Notes: generated by a model not told the origin, from the sequence alone. 64,000 bases of DNA from JAUVXJ01 sp964433755 (GCA_964433755.1 CAYSSR010000003.1:1-64000); one strand, 5' to 3'. Positions 44,028 to 52,478 are shown, counted from the stretch's first letter. Made by a program: numbers and translations.

Positions 44028-44201
44028 GAACGCTACAACCTGCTTCGGTCCGATAGCACGCACTCGCAGAATCGTGGAAGGGCCGAACCCGGCAAGGGAC
44101 ATCTCGGTGTTCTAGAGTGGGCTGCTCGTGACCGTCGTGCTCCTGGTGACTCGGACCGCCGCTAGCCAAAGTGGCTCCCCTTAACCTCGAGGAGGACAGC
44201 C

Positions 44202-44996
44202 ATGTTCCTCATCAACCCCGCCGATGTCGAGAAGGAAGCCCTGGCGCTAGGCGTAAACGAGAGTGCGCTCAGAGTCCCACGCCTGGTGTTCTTGACCTTC
44301 AATCAGTCGGTCCTGGAGGAGCTGTCCCAACTCGCCGACACGCAAGAATGGGAATGGCCCGCAGCTCAATTCACGCCAGCCTTCTCACCCCTGTTCAAGG
44401 GCTGGCGAGGCAAGCTCCATGACGAGGAGATCGCCGTCTTCGTGCCCCACATGGGGCCGTCGACCCTGGCCTCCTTCTGCGAGGAGTTGATCCACTACGG
44501 AGCGAAGGTGATCTTCCTGCTCTGTGCGTCGTGGGGGCTGGGCGAATCGTACCTTGGGGAGGGACAGATCCACCTGCCCGGTTTCGCTCTAGGGATAGAC
44601 GGCACCTCTCCCCACTATGGAAACACAGAGGGCAAAGTAGAGGCCGAGCCGCGAGCGTTTCGGGCGCTGGCCGCTGCCCTGGAACAGGTGAATGTGAATG
44701 CCGGGTGGAAGCAAGGCGGCGTGGGCTCCTGCGAGGCCTTCTACCGCATCACGCCTCAGCTTGCGGACACGTTCCGGGAGCAGGGGTGCGTGTCTATGGA
44801 GAACGGCGAGACCGCAGCCCTCTACGCCCTGGCCGGAGCGCACGACATCCCCATCGGGGTCCTGCTCCAGCCCTACATCGACCTGGAGGAAGGCTGGAGC
44901 CTGTCGTACATGGGGGAGAAGTACAAAGAGGCCGGGAAGTTGCAGGTGCACGCCGCGGTGGAAGCTTCCAGGTCCCTTCTGCCGGGCAAGGAGTGA
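44202..44996 (+). CDS. Nucleoside-phosphorylase-like protein
   Basis: 264 residues of the PNP/UDP phosphorylase fold. Visible are VPHMGPSTLASFCEELI, the GAKVIFLLCASWGL strand, the loop with LPGFALGIDGTSPHYGN, and VSMENGETAALYALA, the M-E-N ribose-contacting motif near residue 210. Such enzymes split nucleosides with phosphate. It lies 219 bp beyond the opine-dehydrogenase-like gene with a palindrome between, and 13 bp before a second copy of that palindrome. Exact nucleoside unknown. Confidence 0.75.
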   Translation: MFLINPADVEKEALALGVNESALRVPRLVFLTFNQSVLEELSQLADTQEWEWPAAQFTPAFSPLFKGWRGKLHDEEIAVFVPHMGPSTLASFCEELIHYGAKVIFLLCASWGLGESYLGEGQIHLPGFALGIDGTSPHYGNTEGKVEAEPRAFRALAAALEQVNVNAGWKQGGVGSCEAFYRITPQLADTFREQGCVSMENGETAALYALAGAHDIPIGVLLQPYIDLEEGWSLSYMGEKYKEAGKLQVHAAVEASRSLLPGKE

Positions 44997-45009
44997 CGTC
45001 GGCTCGCCA

Positions 45010-45042
45010 AGACCTCGGAGGTCTTGAAGACCTCCGAGGTCT
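45010..45042. repeat. REP-like palindrome, copy 2 (perfect)
   Basis: Perfect inverted repeat with 16-bp arms (AGACCTCGGAGGTCTT at 45010-45025, complement at 45027-45042) around one G. It sits between the convergent ends of the nucleoside-phosphorylase-like gene and the peroxiredoxin gene, where it could act as a bidirectional transcription barrier; no T-run. Confidence 0.85.
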
Positions 45043-45047
45043 GGAAG

Positions 45048-45503
45048 TCACTCGAGCGCCGCCACAGCTAACTCCACGCTCTTCTTGGGACTGACCTTGA
45101 TCTGGGCATCCACGACGCGCCCCTCTTCGTCGATCACGAAGTGGCTCCTGACGATGCCCATGAAGGTCCTGCCGTACATCTTCTTCTCTCCCCACACGCC
45201 GTACGTCTCCGCTACGACGTGATCCGGGTCGGAGAGCAGGACGAAGGGCAGGTCGTTCTTGGCCCTGAACTTGGCCAGACGCTCCAGCGGATCCGGGCTC
45301 ACTCCGATCACCACCGCGTTGGCTGCCTGGATCTTCTCGAATTCGTCACGGAATCCAACCGCGTGGTCCGTTCAACCCTTGCTCAGAGCCTTGGGGTAGA
45401 AGTAGAGAATGACCTTCCGGCCTCTGAAGTCCGAGAGCCCGATGGTTTCGCCGGTGTCGCTGGTCAACTCGAAGTCAGGCGCTTGTTCGTTCACAGCTAC
45501 CAT
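45048..45503 (-). CDS. Selenocysteine-containing peroxiredoxin (Bcp/PrxQ type)
   Basis: 151 residues if the in-frame UGA at 45372-45374 is read as selenocysteine (position 44). N-terminal half: APDFELTSDTGETIGLSDFRG, VILYFYPKALSKG; then UGA; then T-DHAVGFRDEF continuing to GVSPDPLERLAKF and LLSDPDHVVAETYGVWG. In Bcp/PrxQ the peroxidatic Cys sits exactly here (…YPK…G-C-T…GFRD), so UGA replaces that Cys and nothing else is disturbed. The usual resolving Cys five residues later is Ala. Frames before and after the UGA are identical. GGAGGT precedes the ATG at 45503. A SECIS-like hairpin lies 21 nt after the UGA (45339-45357 region). It reduces peroxides. Without Sec machinery the alternative is a nonsense pseudogene. 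Confidence 0.8.
45339..45356 (-). promoter_or_regulatory. Candidate bacterial SECIS hairpin
   Basis: On the minus strand, after the UGA at 45374-45372, nucleotides +16 to +33 can fold as GGATTC-CGTGAC-GAATTC: six base pairs with one G-U, extendable by two wobble/AU pairs, and a 6-nt loop. The loop starts +22 nt from UGA and has G at its second position. Both agree with the known bacterial SECIS rule (apical loop ~16-37 nt after UGA, G in the first two loop positions). Confidence 0.65.
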
Positions 45504-45708
45504 CACCCTACCTCCCCAATCGACGTTGTCCGGGAATACGCTACGGATTTCACTTCCGTGAAGCCGGTCCTCTCGAGGAACACGCCAGGTAGTGCCACTT
45601 CCGCAGCGGATGTGCTGCCGAGGGCCCTGCACGTTACGCACCCTCCATCGGGGCCGAATCCATTGTACAATGCCCAGGGAGCGTCGACAAGCCCGCCACG
45701 GTTTCCAC

Positions 45709-45737
45709 TTGCCAAGAGCAAGAGGCCCGTGTATAAT
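45709..45737 (+). promoter_or_regulatory. Sigma70-type promoter
   Basis: TTGCCA (45709-45714), 17-bp spacer, perfect TATAAT (45732-45737), 30 bp before the GTG start of the DUF1232 gene at 45767. It is divergent from the peroxiredoxin gene. Confidence 0.75.
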
Positions 45738-45766
45738 CTCTTACAGTACCAAGAAAAGGAACGATT

Positions 45767-46180
45767 GTGTCAGATAAAAGGAGCTTGCGGGACCCTGCGC
45801 GTACGGCTAGCTGGCTGGCCGAGATGCTCAAGCAGGGCAGGCTGATTCTGCGGCTACTGGGCGATCGACGGGTACCCATTTGGCCCAAGCTGATCATTCC
45901 GGCCACGGTAGCCTACATCGTCTCGCCCATAGACCTGCTCATGGACCCCATGCTGGGGCTCGGCCAACTGGATGATGTGGCCGTCTTGCTCATCGGCCTC
46001 AAGCTGTTCGTCGAGCTGTGTCCGACCGACATCGTGCGACAGCATCTCGAACAGTTGTCATCCGTCGTCGAGGGTACTTACCGCGTGGTGAAAGAGGACC
46101 GACCCGAGGCTGGCGATGCTCAGAACCAACTGAGCCAGCCCGAACGAGAGCTTCCTGCTGGGGAGACCAACCAGAGCTAG
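45767..46180 (+). CDS. DUF1232 (YkvA-like) membrane-associated protein
   Basis: 137 residues. The DUF1232 core is clear: KLIIPATVAYIVSPIDLLMD followed by LGQLDDVAVLLIGLKLF, with the P-x-D-x2-D/P pattern. Starts at GTG 45767 after AAAAGGAACG. Role unknown; family members are small membrane proteins. A MerR-like gene follows 58 bp downstream. Confidence 0.82.
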   Translation: MSDKRSLRDPARTASWLAEMLKQGRLILRLLGDRRVPIWPKLIIPATVAYIVSPIDLLMDPMLGLGQLDDVAVLLIGLKLFVELCPTDIVRQHLEQLSSVVEGTYRVVKEDRPEAGDAQNQLSQPERELPAGETNQS

Positions 46181-46238
46181 ACGCAGCGTGGGGTGCGGAG
46201 ACATAGCCTTTTCAAACTGGAGGAAGGGTGCAGTTGAA

Positions 46239-46862
46239 ATGACAGACGGCGAACTGAGACAACCCGGCGACGTCGCCAGGGAACTGGACATCTCCACCTC
46301 AACTCTCCGTCGCTGGGCAAAGGAGTTCCATCCCTATCTGTCCCAGACGGCGGCGAAGCCGGACAGCGCGAGTTCCGGAACCGCGACTCACCGGCGGTAC
46401 ACCGATGAGGACGTTCATCTCCTGACGCGAGTGAAAGTGCTGCTCGACCAGGGACTGACCTACGATCAGGTCATCGAGCGCCTCAAGAGGGAGGGCGCCA
46501 CTTCATCCGACGAGTACCCATCGCGCGAAAAGACTTACCCCATGGTCGCCCCCGAAAAAGACATGGAGGCCCCCGCAGTGGGACCCAGCCTGGTCGTCGT
46601 CGCCGACGCGTTGCGCAACATCAACGACAACCAGCAAGCTCTACAGAACAGCCTGCAGGTGAACCGCAACCTCCTGGGAGTCTTGATCCAAGACAACTTC
46701 AATCTCAAGGAAGAGAACTCCAAACTGAGGGAGCGGGTGCTGAAGCTCGAGCAGTCGGTCAACCAACTCAGGCAAGGCGAAAAGGAAGAGTCCCCTCTGA
46801 GCCAGGCACAGCAGAGAGAGCTGCAGAGCAGGAAAGGATGCCTGGGTTCACCCGCGAGATAG
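46239..46862 (+). CDS. MerR-like HTH protein with C-terminal coiled coil
   Basis: 207 residues. Residues ~5-75 are a MerR-type helix-turn-helix (QPGDVARELDISTSTLRRWAKEF, HRRYTDEDVHLLTRVKVLLDQGLTYDQV). Residues ~125-190 form a heptad coiled coil (NFNLKEENSKLRERVLKLEQSVNQL). No ligand-binding domain is seen, so it resembles phage/chromosome-type MerR-HTH proteins such as RacA-like or Noc-associated ones rather than metal sensors. The GGAGG before the ATG is rather far (about 15 nt). Confidence 0.75.
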   Translation: MTDGELRQPGDVARELDISTSTLRRWAKEFHPYLSQTAAKPDSASSGTATHRRYTDEDVHLLTRVKVLLDQGLTYDQVIERLKREGATSSDEYPSREKTYPMVAPEKDMEAPAVGPSLVVVADALRNINDNQQALQNSLQVNRNLLGVLIQDNFNLKEENSKLRERVLKLEQSVNQLRQGEKEESPLSQAQQRELQSRKGCLGSPAR

Positions 46863-46919
46863 GCGCTTCCGTCCAACCTTCCCTCACCTGGTGCGCGAGT
46901 ACAGAGATTGCGATGACGC

Positions 46920-47972
46920 TTGTCCCAGGACGAGGTTCAACCCGGCTTCCTGAGAGTGGCTGTGATCAGACGGTTCAATCTATCCGACATCCTATTGGTC
47001 CGTAGACTCCAGGAAAAGGTCGCCTGTCTCGATCTGGAGACAGCCCTGCTCTGGTCTCCTGCCCCGCTGTCGCTGGCCCTGTTGGAGTGTCTGTCGTTCA
47101 CCCAGGGCCGGAGCACCACCTTCGTCGAGGACAACCACTCCGTCGACCAGCACGCAGCCGGATTCCTCCAGGCCTGGGATCGAGCCAGCAGCCTCTCGTG
47201 CGACGTGGAGTTCGTATCGCCTTCCCTCGACGGCTCGACCACCACAGCCCAGCTCTGGAGCGACCTGTTGCTGCACTTGAGCGTCGTCAAGGGCGAGTCG
47301 GGCCTCCAGCGCATCTTCGCCAAGGTCCCTGACGATGGCCAGTCCGTAGATGTCTTCCGACACGCAGGTTTCAGCGCCTACGCCCGCCGGCATGTCCTGC
47401 AACTGGATGGACTTCCCAAGAACCTGCCGATCCCTAGCAGCAAACACCTTCGTCCGGCAGCGAGGTACGACGCCAGCGGCTTGAAACGCTTGCGCGGCTC
47501 GCTGACCCCCCGGCTGGTGCAGCAGATCGAGGGAGGAACGGAGGTGGAGAGGGACCCCACGGCCCTGCTGCCTTGGTGGATGAGTAGAGAAACGAGCGAA
47601 TACGTCTGGGAAGACTCTGGTGAGATCCGCGCACACCTTGGCGTCCTCACCGGACAGGACGGTCACTGGCTCAGGATTCTCGTCGAGCCTGGGGCCTCTG
47701 AACAGACAGAACTGGTGCTGACCGAGCTTCTGTCCATGCTCGCGCCCACCCCGGAGCGACCTCTCTACTGTAGCGTGCGAGAATACGAGGGCGGGCTGCG
47801 ACCCACTCTGGAGGCTCTGGGCTTCGCGTCCCTGACCTCAGAGCTACTCATGACCCGGCAAACCACAGCTCCTGCCAGAATCCCTGCGGAGAAACTGAGC
47901 CCAGCACTGGAGAAAGGCGTGGAGACTGCAACGCCCATATCGACCAGCAACCGTTGCCAGGATACCACGTAG
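46920..47972 (+). CDS. Hypothetical protein with GNAT-like fold
   Basis: 350 residues. The region RIFAKVPDDGQSVDVFRHAGFSAYARRHVL is typical of acyltransferase-like proteins found in Chloroflexota, and the C-terminal YCSVREYEGGLRPTLEALGF resembles the end of a second GNAT unit. The acetyl-CoA loop (R/Q-x2-G-x-G/A) is not obvious, so activity is doubtful. The start is TTG at 46920; no in-frame ATG lies nearby. It precedes the R3H ATPase gene by 65 bp. Confidence 0.6.
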   Translation: MSQDEVQPGFLRVAVIRRFNLSDILLVRRLQEKVACLDLETALLWSPAPLSLALLECLSFTQGRSTTFVEDNHSVDQHAAGFLQAWDRASSLSCDVEFVSPSLDGSTTTAQLWSDLLLHLSVVKGESGLQRIFAKVPDDGQSVDVFRHAGFSAYARRHVLQLDGLPKNLPIPSSKHLRPAARYDASGLKRLRGSLTPRLVQQIEGGTEVERDPTALLPWWMSRETSEYVWEDSGEIRAHLGVLTGQDGHWLRILVEPGASEQTELVLTELLSMLAPTPERPLYCSVREYEGGLRPTLEALGFASLTSELLMTRQTTAPARIPAEKLSPALEKGVETATPISTSNRCQDTT

Positions 47973-48037
47973 AGACTCTCTGCGGCTCGCGGTGTTTCTG
48001 ACACGGCGATGGCTAGCTTGCGAGGTACACTAACCAC

Positions 48038-49552
48038 ATGCAGCAGGAAATAACAGACGATCTCGATGCCCTCGTCGAGGTGCTGCCTCCTCAGTTGCGC
48101 GAGGCCTTGCGAGACCTGAACCAGGAGGAGGAACTACTGGAAGTCATCCTCGACCTCGGCCGCGTGCCCGAGGCCCGCTTCGTGAATCGAGAAGTGATCC
48201 TCAGTCCCACGGAGGTCAACGAGGAAGACGTCGACTACGTCGCCTCTCGCATCGGCCGCTTCGGCGACGACAACAGGGCAGGCCTGGAGCGCACGCTACA
48301 CCGCATCTCGGCCATCCGAAACCGCGAGGACAAGATAGTGGGCCTGACCTGTCGCGTGGGGCGAGCCGTCTACGGCACCATCGACATCATCCGCGACATC
48401 GTGGAGTCGGGAAACAGCACCCTCCTGCTGGGAAGACCCGGCGTGGGCAAGACCACGATGCTGCGCGAGGTGGCCCGCGTGCTGGCCGAGAAGAAGAGAG
48501 TCGTGATCGTGGACACCAGCAACGAGATAGGCGGCGACGGCGACATTCCCCATCCGGCCATCGGCAAGGCGCGGCGGATGCAGGTGAAGACACCCACGAT
48601 GCAGCACGCGGTGATGATCGAGGCTGTGGAGAACCACATGCCCGAAGTGATCGTCATCGACGAGATAGGGACCGAGCTCGAGGCTGCCGCCGCACGTACT
48701 ATCGCAGAGCGGGGAGTCCAACTGGTGGCCACAGCCCACGGCAACACCCTCGACAACCTGATGATGAACCCCACCCTGGCGGACCTCATCGGAGGGATCC
48801 AGTCCGTCACCCTGAGCGACGAGGAGGCCCGGCGCCGGAGGACTCGCAAGTCCATCCTGGAGCGCAAGGCTCCCCCCACCTTCGACGTGGTCGTCGAGAT
48901 CCAGGATTGGGAACGGGTGGCGGTGCGCCACGACGTCGCTGAGGCTGTGGATGCCATCCTGGAAGGCCGCTTCCTCCCACCCGAGATCCGTTACCGCGAC
49001 GAGGAGGGGGAAACACACGTCGAGGAGATGCCCGTCCCCACCGCCGAGGAAGAACTAGCACTCCCGATCCGCAGGGAGAAGGTGATGCGCCAGCGCCCTC
49101 TCGCCATCTATCCATACGGGGTCAGCCAGCATCGCCTGCAGCAAGTCGCCAAGGGTCTGAAGGTGCCGGTGCGGATCGTGGACGACCTCGTCGAAGCGGA
49201 GGCGGTCTTCACTCTGAAGAACTACTACCGCAAGAGGCCTCACAACATCAGCGAAGCCGAGAGGAAGGGCATACCCATCTACGTGCTGCGCAGCAACACC
49301 GTCACGCAGATGGAGAGCGTCATGGCCGACATCTTCGGTGTGAAGGTGGACCTGGATCCCCTGGCTACTGCGGCGGAAGAGACCCAAAGGGCCATCGAGA
49401 GGATCCTATCCGGAGCGCGCTCCGCAGAGCTGTCACCCCAGAACTCGTACATACGCCGCTATCAGCACGAGATGGCGCGCCAAGCCAATCTCTACTCGCG
49501 CAGCAGAGGAAAAGAGCCTAACCGCCGGGTCAGGATCTTTCCCAAGAGGTAG
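48038..49552 (+). CDS. R3H-domain AAA ATPase, Ycf45/SpoIIIAA-like
   Basis: 504 residues. Central AAA/RecA-type ATPase: Walker A LLLGRPGVGKTTMLREVARVL near residues 128-145, Walker B PEVIVIDEIGTE near 205, and the ATAHGNT sensor segment. A C-terminal R3H-type single-strand nucleic-acid-binding region (RSAELSPQNSYIRRYQHEMARQ) lies near 465-490. This matches Ycf45/SpoIIIAA-related proteins of cyanobacteria, plastids and Gram-positives. Role: nucleic-acid binding, details unknown. It lies 17 bp before tmk and is likely in the same operon. Confidence 0.88.
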   Translation: MQQEITDDLDALVEVLPPQLREALRDLNQEEELLEVILDLGRVPEARFVNREVILSPTEVNEEDVDYVASRIGRFGDDNRAGLERTLHRISAIRNREDKIVGLTCRVGRAVYGTIDIIRDIVESGNSTLLLGRPGVGKTTMLREVARVLAEKKRVVIVDTSNEIGGDGDIPHPAIGKARRMQVKTPTMQHAVMIEAVENHMPEVIVIDEIGTELEAAAARTIAERGVQLVATAHGNTLDNLMMNPTLADLIGGIQSVTLSDEEARRRRTRKSILERKAPPTFDVVVEIQDWERVAVRHDVAEAVDAILEGRFLPPEIRYRDEEGETHVEEMPVPTAEEELALPIRREKVMRQRPLAIYPYGVSQHRLQQVAKGLKVPVRIVDDLVEAEAVFTLKNYYRKRPHNISEAERKGIPIYVLRSNTVTQMESVMADIFGVKVDLDPLATAAEETQRAIERILSGARSAELSPQNSYIRRYQHEMARQANLYSRSRGKEPNRRVRIFPKR

Positions 49553-49569
49553 TTGGAGAGTTCTTTACG

Positions 49570-50238
49570 TTGTTCATAACGTTCGAGGGTCCCGAGGGCA
49601 GTGGGAAGACTACTCACGCCCGTCTGCTCTATGAGTATCTGCGAGACGAGGAGTGTCCGGCCGTGCTGACCCGCGAGCCGGGCGGCACACGTATCAGCGA
49701 CAAGGTGCGGGAGATCCTGCTCGACCCTCAACACACAGACATTCTGCCGCGGACCGAGATCCTGTTGTTCTCGGCATCGCGGGCTCAGCTCAGCGAAGAG
49801 TTCATCCGCCCGCACCTCGACCAGGGCGACATCGTGATCTGTGACCGGTATGCTGACTCAACCATGGCCTACCAAGGTCATGGGCTGGGCCTGGATCTGG
49901 AGACGCTGAGCGTAATCACCGCTTTCGCCACGGGAGGTCTACGACCGGACTTGACGCTTTACCTGGACCTTCCGGTGGAAGAGGGGCTGAGGCGCCGCCT
50001 CGGCCTTACCAGTGACAGCGAGTTGCCCGGTCCCGGAACGCAACTGGCCCTCTTCAACAAGTGGGATCGGCTGGACAGGAAGGAAGTAGAGTACCACCGG
50101 CGGGTGCAGCAGGGATACGAGCAGTTGATGCAAGACGAGCCGGACAGATGGCACAGGATCAACGCGCGCCGCCCCGTGGACCAGGTTCAAGATGACGTCC
50201 GGCACAAGGTCTTGTCCGTACTGGAGGACGGTTCATGA
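49570..50238 (+). CDS. tmk: Thymidylate kinase
   Basis: 222 residues, normal bacterial length. FITFEGPEGSGKTTHARLLYEYL holds the Walker A; LTREPGGTRISDKVR, ICDRYADSTMAYQGHG and the C-terminal lid are all canonical. Phosphorylates dTMP to dTDP for DNA synthesis. The start is TTG at 49570, with GGAGAG 8 nt upstream; no in-frame ATG is close. The last codons overlap the next gene (ATGA). Genome context tmk-kinase-DarA resembles the tmk-yaaQ order of Gram-positives. This is the housekeeping copy; the fusion at 2171 is the second. Confidence 0.95.
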   Translation: MFITFEGPEGSGKTTHARLLYEYLRDEECPAVLTREPGGTRISDKVREILLDPQHTDILPRTEILLFSASRAQLSEEFIRPHLDQGDIVICDRYADSTMAYQGHGLGLDLETLSVITAFATGGLRPDLTLYLDLPVEEGLRRRLGLTSDSELPGPGTQLALFNKWDRLDRKEVEYHRRVQQGYEQLMQDEPDRWHRINARRPVDQVQDDVRHKVLSVLEDGS

Positions 50239-51311
50239 GAGTAGTGTGCACGGGATCCTCAGGTTCCGACCGTATGGGATATCTTCAGGGCGTCCAGGAA
50301 CTTGCCCGGAAGAACGGAGTAGCTCTCGAGGTCTGCAACGTGGGCGACATGATGCTGGAAAAGGCCCAGCACATCGGCAGACCCGTCAGTAGGGAGAAGA
50401 TACTGGACCTCCCCGTGTCGTCCCTGGAGTGGCTGCGCGGCACCGTATTCGAAGAGATCGTGCGGAAGGCCGCCAGCCACGACAACACCGTCATCGCTAC
50501 TCACACTTGCTTCCGCTGGAAGAAGTATCTCTCCCCAGCCTTCGACACCTACTATCTGTCACAACTGGATCCCGACTTCTACGTCACCGTCATCGACGAC
50601 TACGATCACATCAGAGATCGCCTGGAGGCCACCGAGCAGTGGAGAGGCAAGCTCCAGCTCTGGGAGATCCTCGTCTGGCGAGACGAGGAGGCTGCCATCA
50701 CCAAGATTCTGGCCCAGAACTTCAGGAAGCCCCACTACCTCATCGCCCGGGAAGAGCCTCCAGAGATCCTGTTCGATCTGATGTTCCGGCCAGAGCGCAA
50801 GAGGGCGTATCTGAGCTACCCCATCACCGCCATCGAGGAGGAGCAGCCCGAGCAACTCGAGAACGTGATGGATTTTCTGGCTGAGCTGCGCAAGTACCTA
50901 ACCGTGTTCAATCCCCTGGCTATGACCGAGTTAGAGCGTGCCAGGAAGCTCCACAACAGCGGCGATGACCAGATCACACCCGAGCTGATGAGGATACTGC
51001 ACGATCAGACTGTCGCCCGCGACTATCAGTTCATCGATCAGAGCGACATCGTGGTGGTGTTCTATCCGGTCAGAGAGCCCTCGCCGGGTGTGCTCTCGGA
51101 GTTGATCCACGGCTTCAGCCACAACAAAGAGGTGTACATGGTCTTCCCCTACGAGATTAGCCCATTTCTGCAATTCTACTGTACCGCGATCTTCAAGACA
51201 GGGGCAGAGCTGATCGAGCATCTGGCCAAGAGCGGGATCATCAGTATGAAGCAATCGGAGACTCGTGCGTCGCCACCCGAGCTGCCGGACGCGGACCAGG
51301 AGGGCTGCTGA
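50235..51311 (+). CDS. P-loop adenylate-kinase-like protein with atypical Walker A
   Basis: 358 residues. The N-terminus reads RVVCTGSSGSDRMGYLQGV; the position of the P-loop is occupied by GSSGSDR, lacking the usual G-K-[ST], so ATP binding is uncertain. A nucleotide-kinase-like fold follows to about residue 180. The C-terminal half (RAYLSYPITAIEEEQPEQLENV, LTVFNPLAMTE, QSDIVVVFYP) resembles nucleoside 2-deoxyribosyltransferase-like Rossmann domains. Overlaps tmk by ATGA and precedes the c-di-AMP receptor gene by one base, so all three are coupled. Confidence 0.7.
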   Translation: MRVVCTGSSGSDRMGYLQGVQELARKNGVALEVCNVGDMMLEKAQHIGRPVSREKILDLPVSSLEWLRGTVFEEIVRKAASHDNTVIATHTCFRWKKYLSPAFDTYYLSQLDPDFYVTVIDDYDHIRDRLEATEQWRGKLQLWEILVWRDEEAAITKILAQNFRKPHYLIAREEPPEILFDLMFRPERKRAYLSYPITAIEEEQPEQLENVMDFLAELRKYLTVFNPLAMTELERARKLHNSGDDQITPELMRILHDQTVARDYQFIDQSDIVVVFYPVREPSPGVLSELIHGFSHNKEVYMVFPYEISPFLQFYCTAIFKTGAELIEHLAKSGIISMKQSETRASPPELPDADQEGC

Positions 51312-51312
51312 C

Positions 51313-51642
51313 ATGAAGCTGGTCATGAGCATCGTGCACCGCGACGACTCCGACACTCTCTTGCACGCGCTGACCGAAGCCGGCCACAAGGCTACTCTGG
51401 TCAGCACCACCGGTGGCTTCCTCCGAGAAGGGAATGCCACAGTATTCGTCGGCACAGAGGACGACATGCTGGAGGAGGTGCTGCAACTCGTGAGGGAGAA
51501 CTGCCGCAAGAGGACACGGTACCTCAGTCCCATCGTGCCGGTGACCGAGCCCTCGGAGTTCTACATCCCGGAGCCAGTGGAGCTAGAGGTCGGGGGTGCG
51601 ACCGTCTTCGTGGTGGACGTGGAGAGATACGAGAAGTTCTAG
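51313..51642 (+). CDS. darA: Cyclic-di-AMP receptor (DarA/PstA-like)
   Basis: 109 residues, PII-like fold of the DUF970/DarA family. VMSIVHRDDSDTLLHALTEAG, then STTGGFLREGNATVFVG (the signature loop that contacts c-di-AMP) and FVVDVERYEKF at the end. GGAGG precedes ATG 51313. The tmk - partner - darA order matches Firmicute tmk-yaaQ clusters, supporting c-di-AMP signalling in this organism. Confidence 0.88.
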   Translation: MKLVMSIVHRDDSDTLLHALTEAGHKATLVSTTGGFLREGNATVFVGTEDDMLEEVLQLVRENCRKRTRYLSPIVPVTEPSEFYIPEPVELEVGGATVFVVDVERYEKF

Positions 51643-51678
51643 GTTCTGCACCTTCACAGGGGGCGATGTCCTGCTGAC

Positions 51679-52059
51679 CTAGATATCGTAGTCTCCGAGC
51701 CCCTCGTCGCCTAGCTCGCCCATGGACTCTTCGATTGCTTCGGGGCTTTCGCCAGCTTCGAGTCGCCCCACCATCTCGTCAAACTCGGGGCCCATGTCCT
51801 CGCCCGTCTCTTGGCTCATCTTTCTCATCCAGCGGGCGACGCTGCGGGGATCATTTTCGTCCAGGCCCGCCAAACTGCTGGGGTCTGCGAGGCTGTCCAG
51901 CCGGCTCTCCTCGGACTTGAGGACGGAGACCCGAGAGACGAGCCGGGAGAGATCCTCGCTCTGGCACTCAGGGCAGCAAGGCGTGCTGGTGTCAGAGAAG
52001 CTACGTAACAATGTCACGCGGCGCCTACAGGCGTTGCAGCGATACTCGTACAAAGGCAT
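51679..52059 (-). CDS. FmdB-family zinc ribbon regulatory protein
   Basis: 126 residues. MPLYEYRCNACRRR with C-x2-C, then TPCCPECQS with a second C-x2-C: the FmdB putative regulatory zinc ribbon in the first ~45 residues. The tail is acidic and helical (DMGPEFDEMVGRLEAGESPEAIEESM), as in many family members. ATG at 52059 is the family start; the open frame extends upstream without support. Divergent from remA. Confidence 0.85.
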   Translation of the reverse strand: MPLYEYRCNACRRRVTLLRSFSDTSTPCCPECQSEDLSRLVSRVSVLKSEESRLDSLADPSSLAGLDENDPRSVARWMRKMSQETGEDMGPEFDEMVGRLEAGESPEAIEESMGELGDEGLGDYDI

Positions 52060-52214
52060 GACCGACTCCGTATCAACTATCATATCATAGGTACTGCTGG
52101 CATTCAACCCCTGGAGGCCCTTCCTCGCCGCGCCAAGGAGGTGCCGGGAAGTCTGGGGAGTCCTCGTGGGTGTGGCGGAAGGCCAGTCGTCCACCAAGGA
52201 GGAGTAAGGCTGTC

Positions 52215-52478
52215 ATGGACCCGGTACACGTCGGTTTCGGAGGCATCGTCGCTGCCAATCGTATCTTGGCCATTCTCGATCCCAATTCACAGCCCGTGAG
52301 GCGTATGGTGCGCCGAGCGAAGAAAGACGGTATGTCCATTGACATGACGTACGGCCGCAAGACCAGGACCGTGATCATCCTGGATACGGGGCATATCATC
52401 ACCGCAGCCATCCAACCGGAGACTATCCTGGGGCGGTTGCAGCAGCCCTATAGAGGTTCGCAAGTCGAGTCGGAGTGA
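52215..52478 (+). CDS. remA: RemA-like DUF370 DNA-binding protein
   Basis: 87 residues. VHVGFGGIVAANRILAIL, PVRRMVRRAKKDGMSIDMT, RKTRTVIILDTGHIITAAIQPETI: complete DUF370/RemA signature. In Bacillus RemA forms rings that bind DNA and activate biofilm and osmoprotection genes. GGAGGAG precedes the ATG at 52215. Neighbouring genes give no clear regulon. Confidence 0.9.
   Translation: MDPVHVGFGGIVAANRILAILDPNSQPVRRMVRRAKKDGMSIDMTYGRKTRTVIILDTGHIITAAIQPETILGRLQQPYRGSQVESE

Noticed and set aside
45048..45641. Reading the peroxiredoxin as two separate ORFs or a nonsense pseudogene
   Set aside because: The interruption is a single UGA exactly at the catalytic residue, frames match on both sides, and a SECIS-like hairpin follows; selenocysteine explains all of this better.
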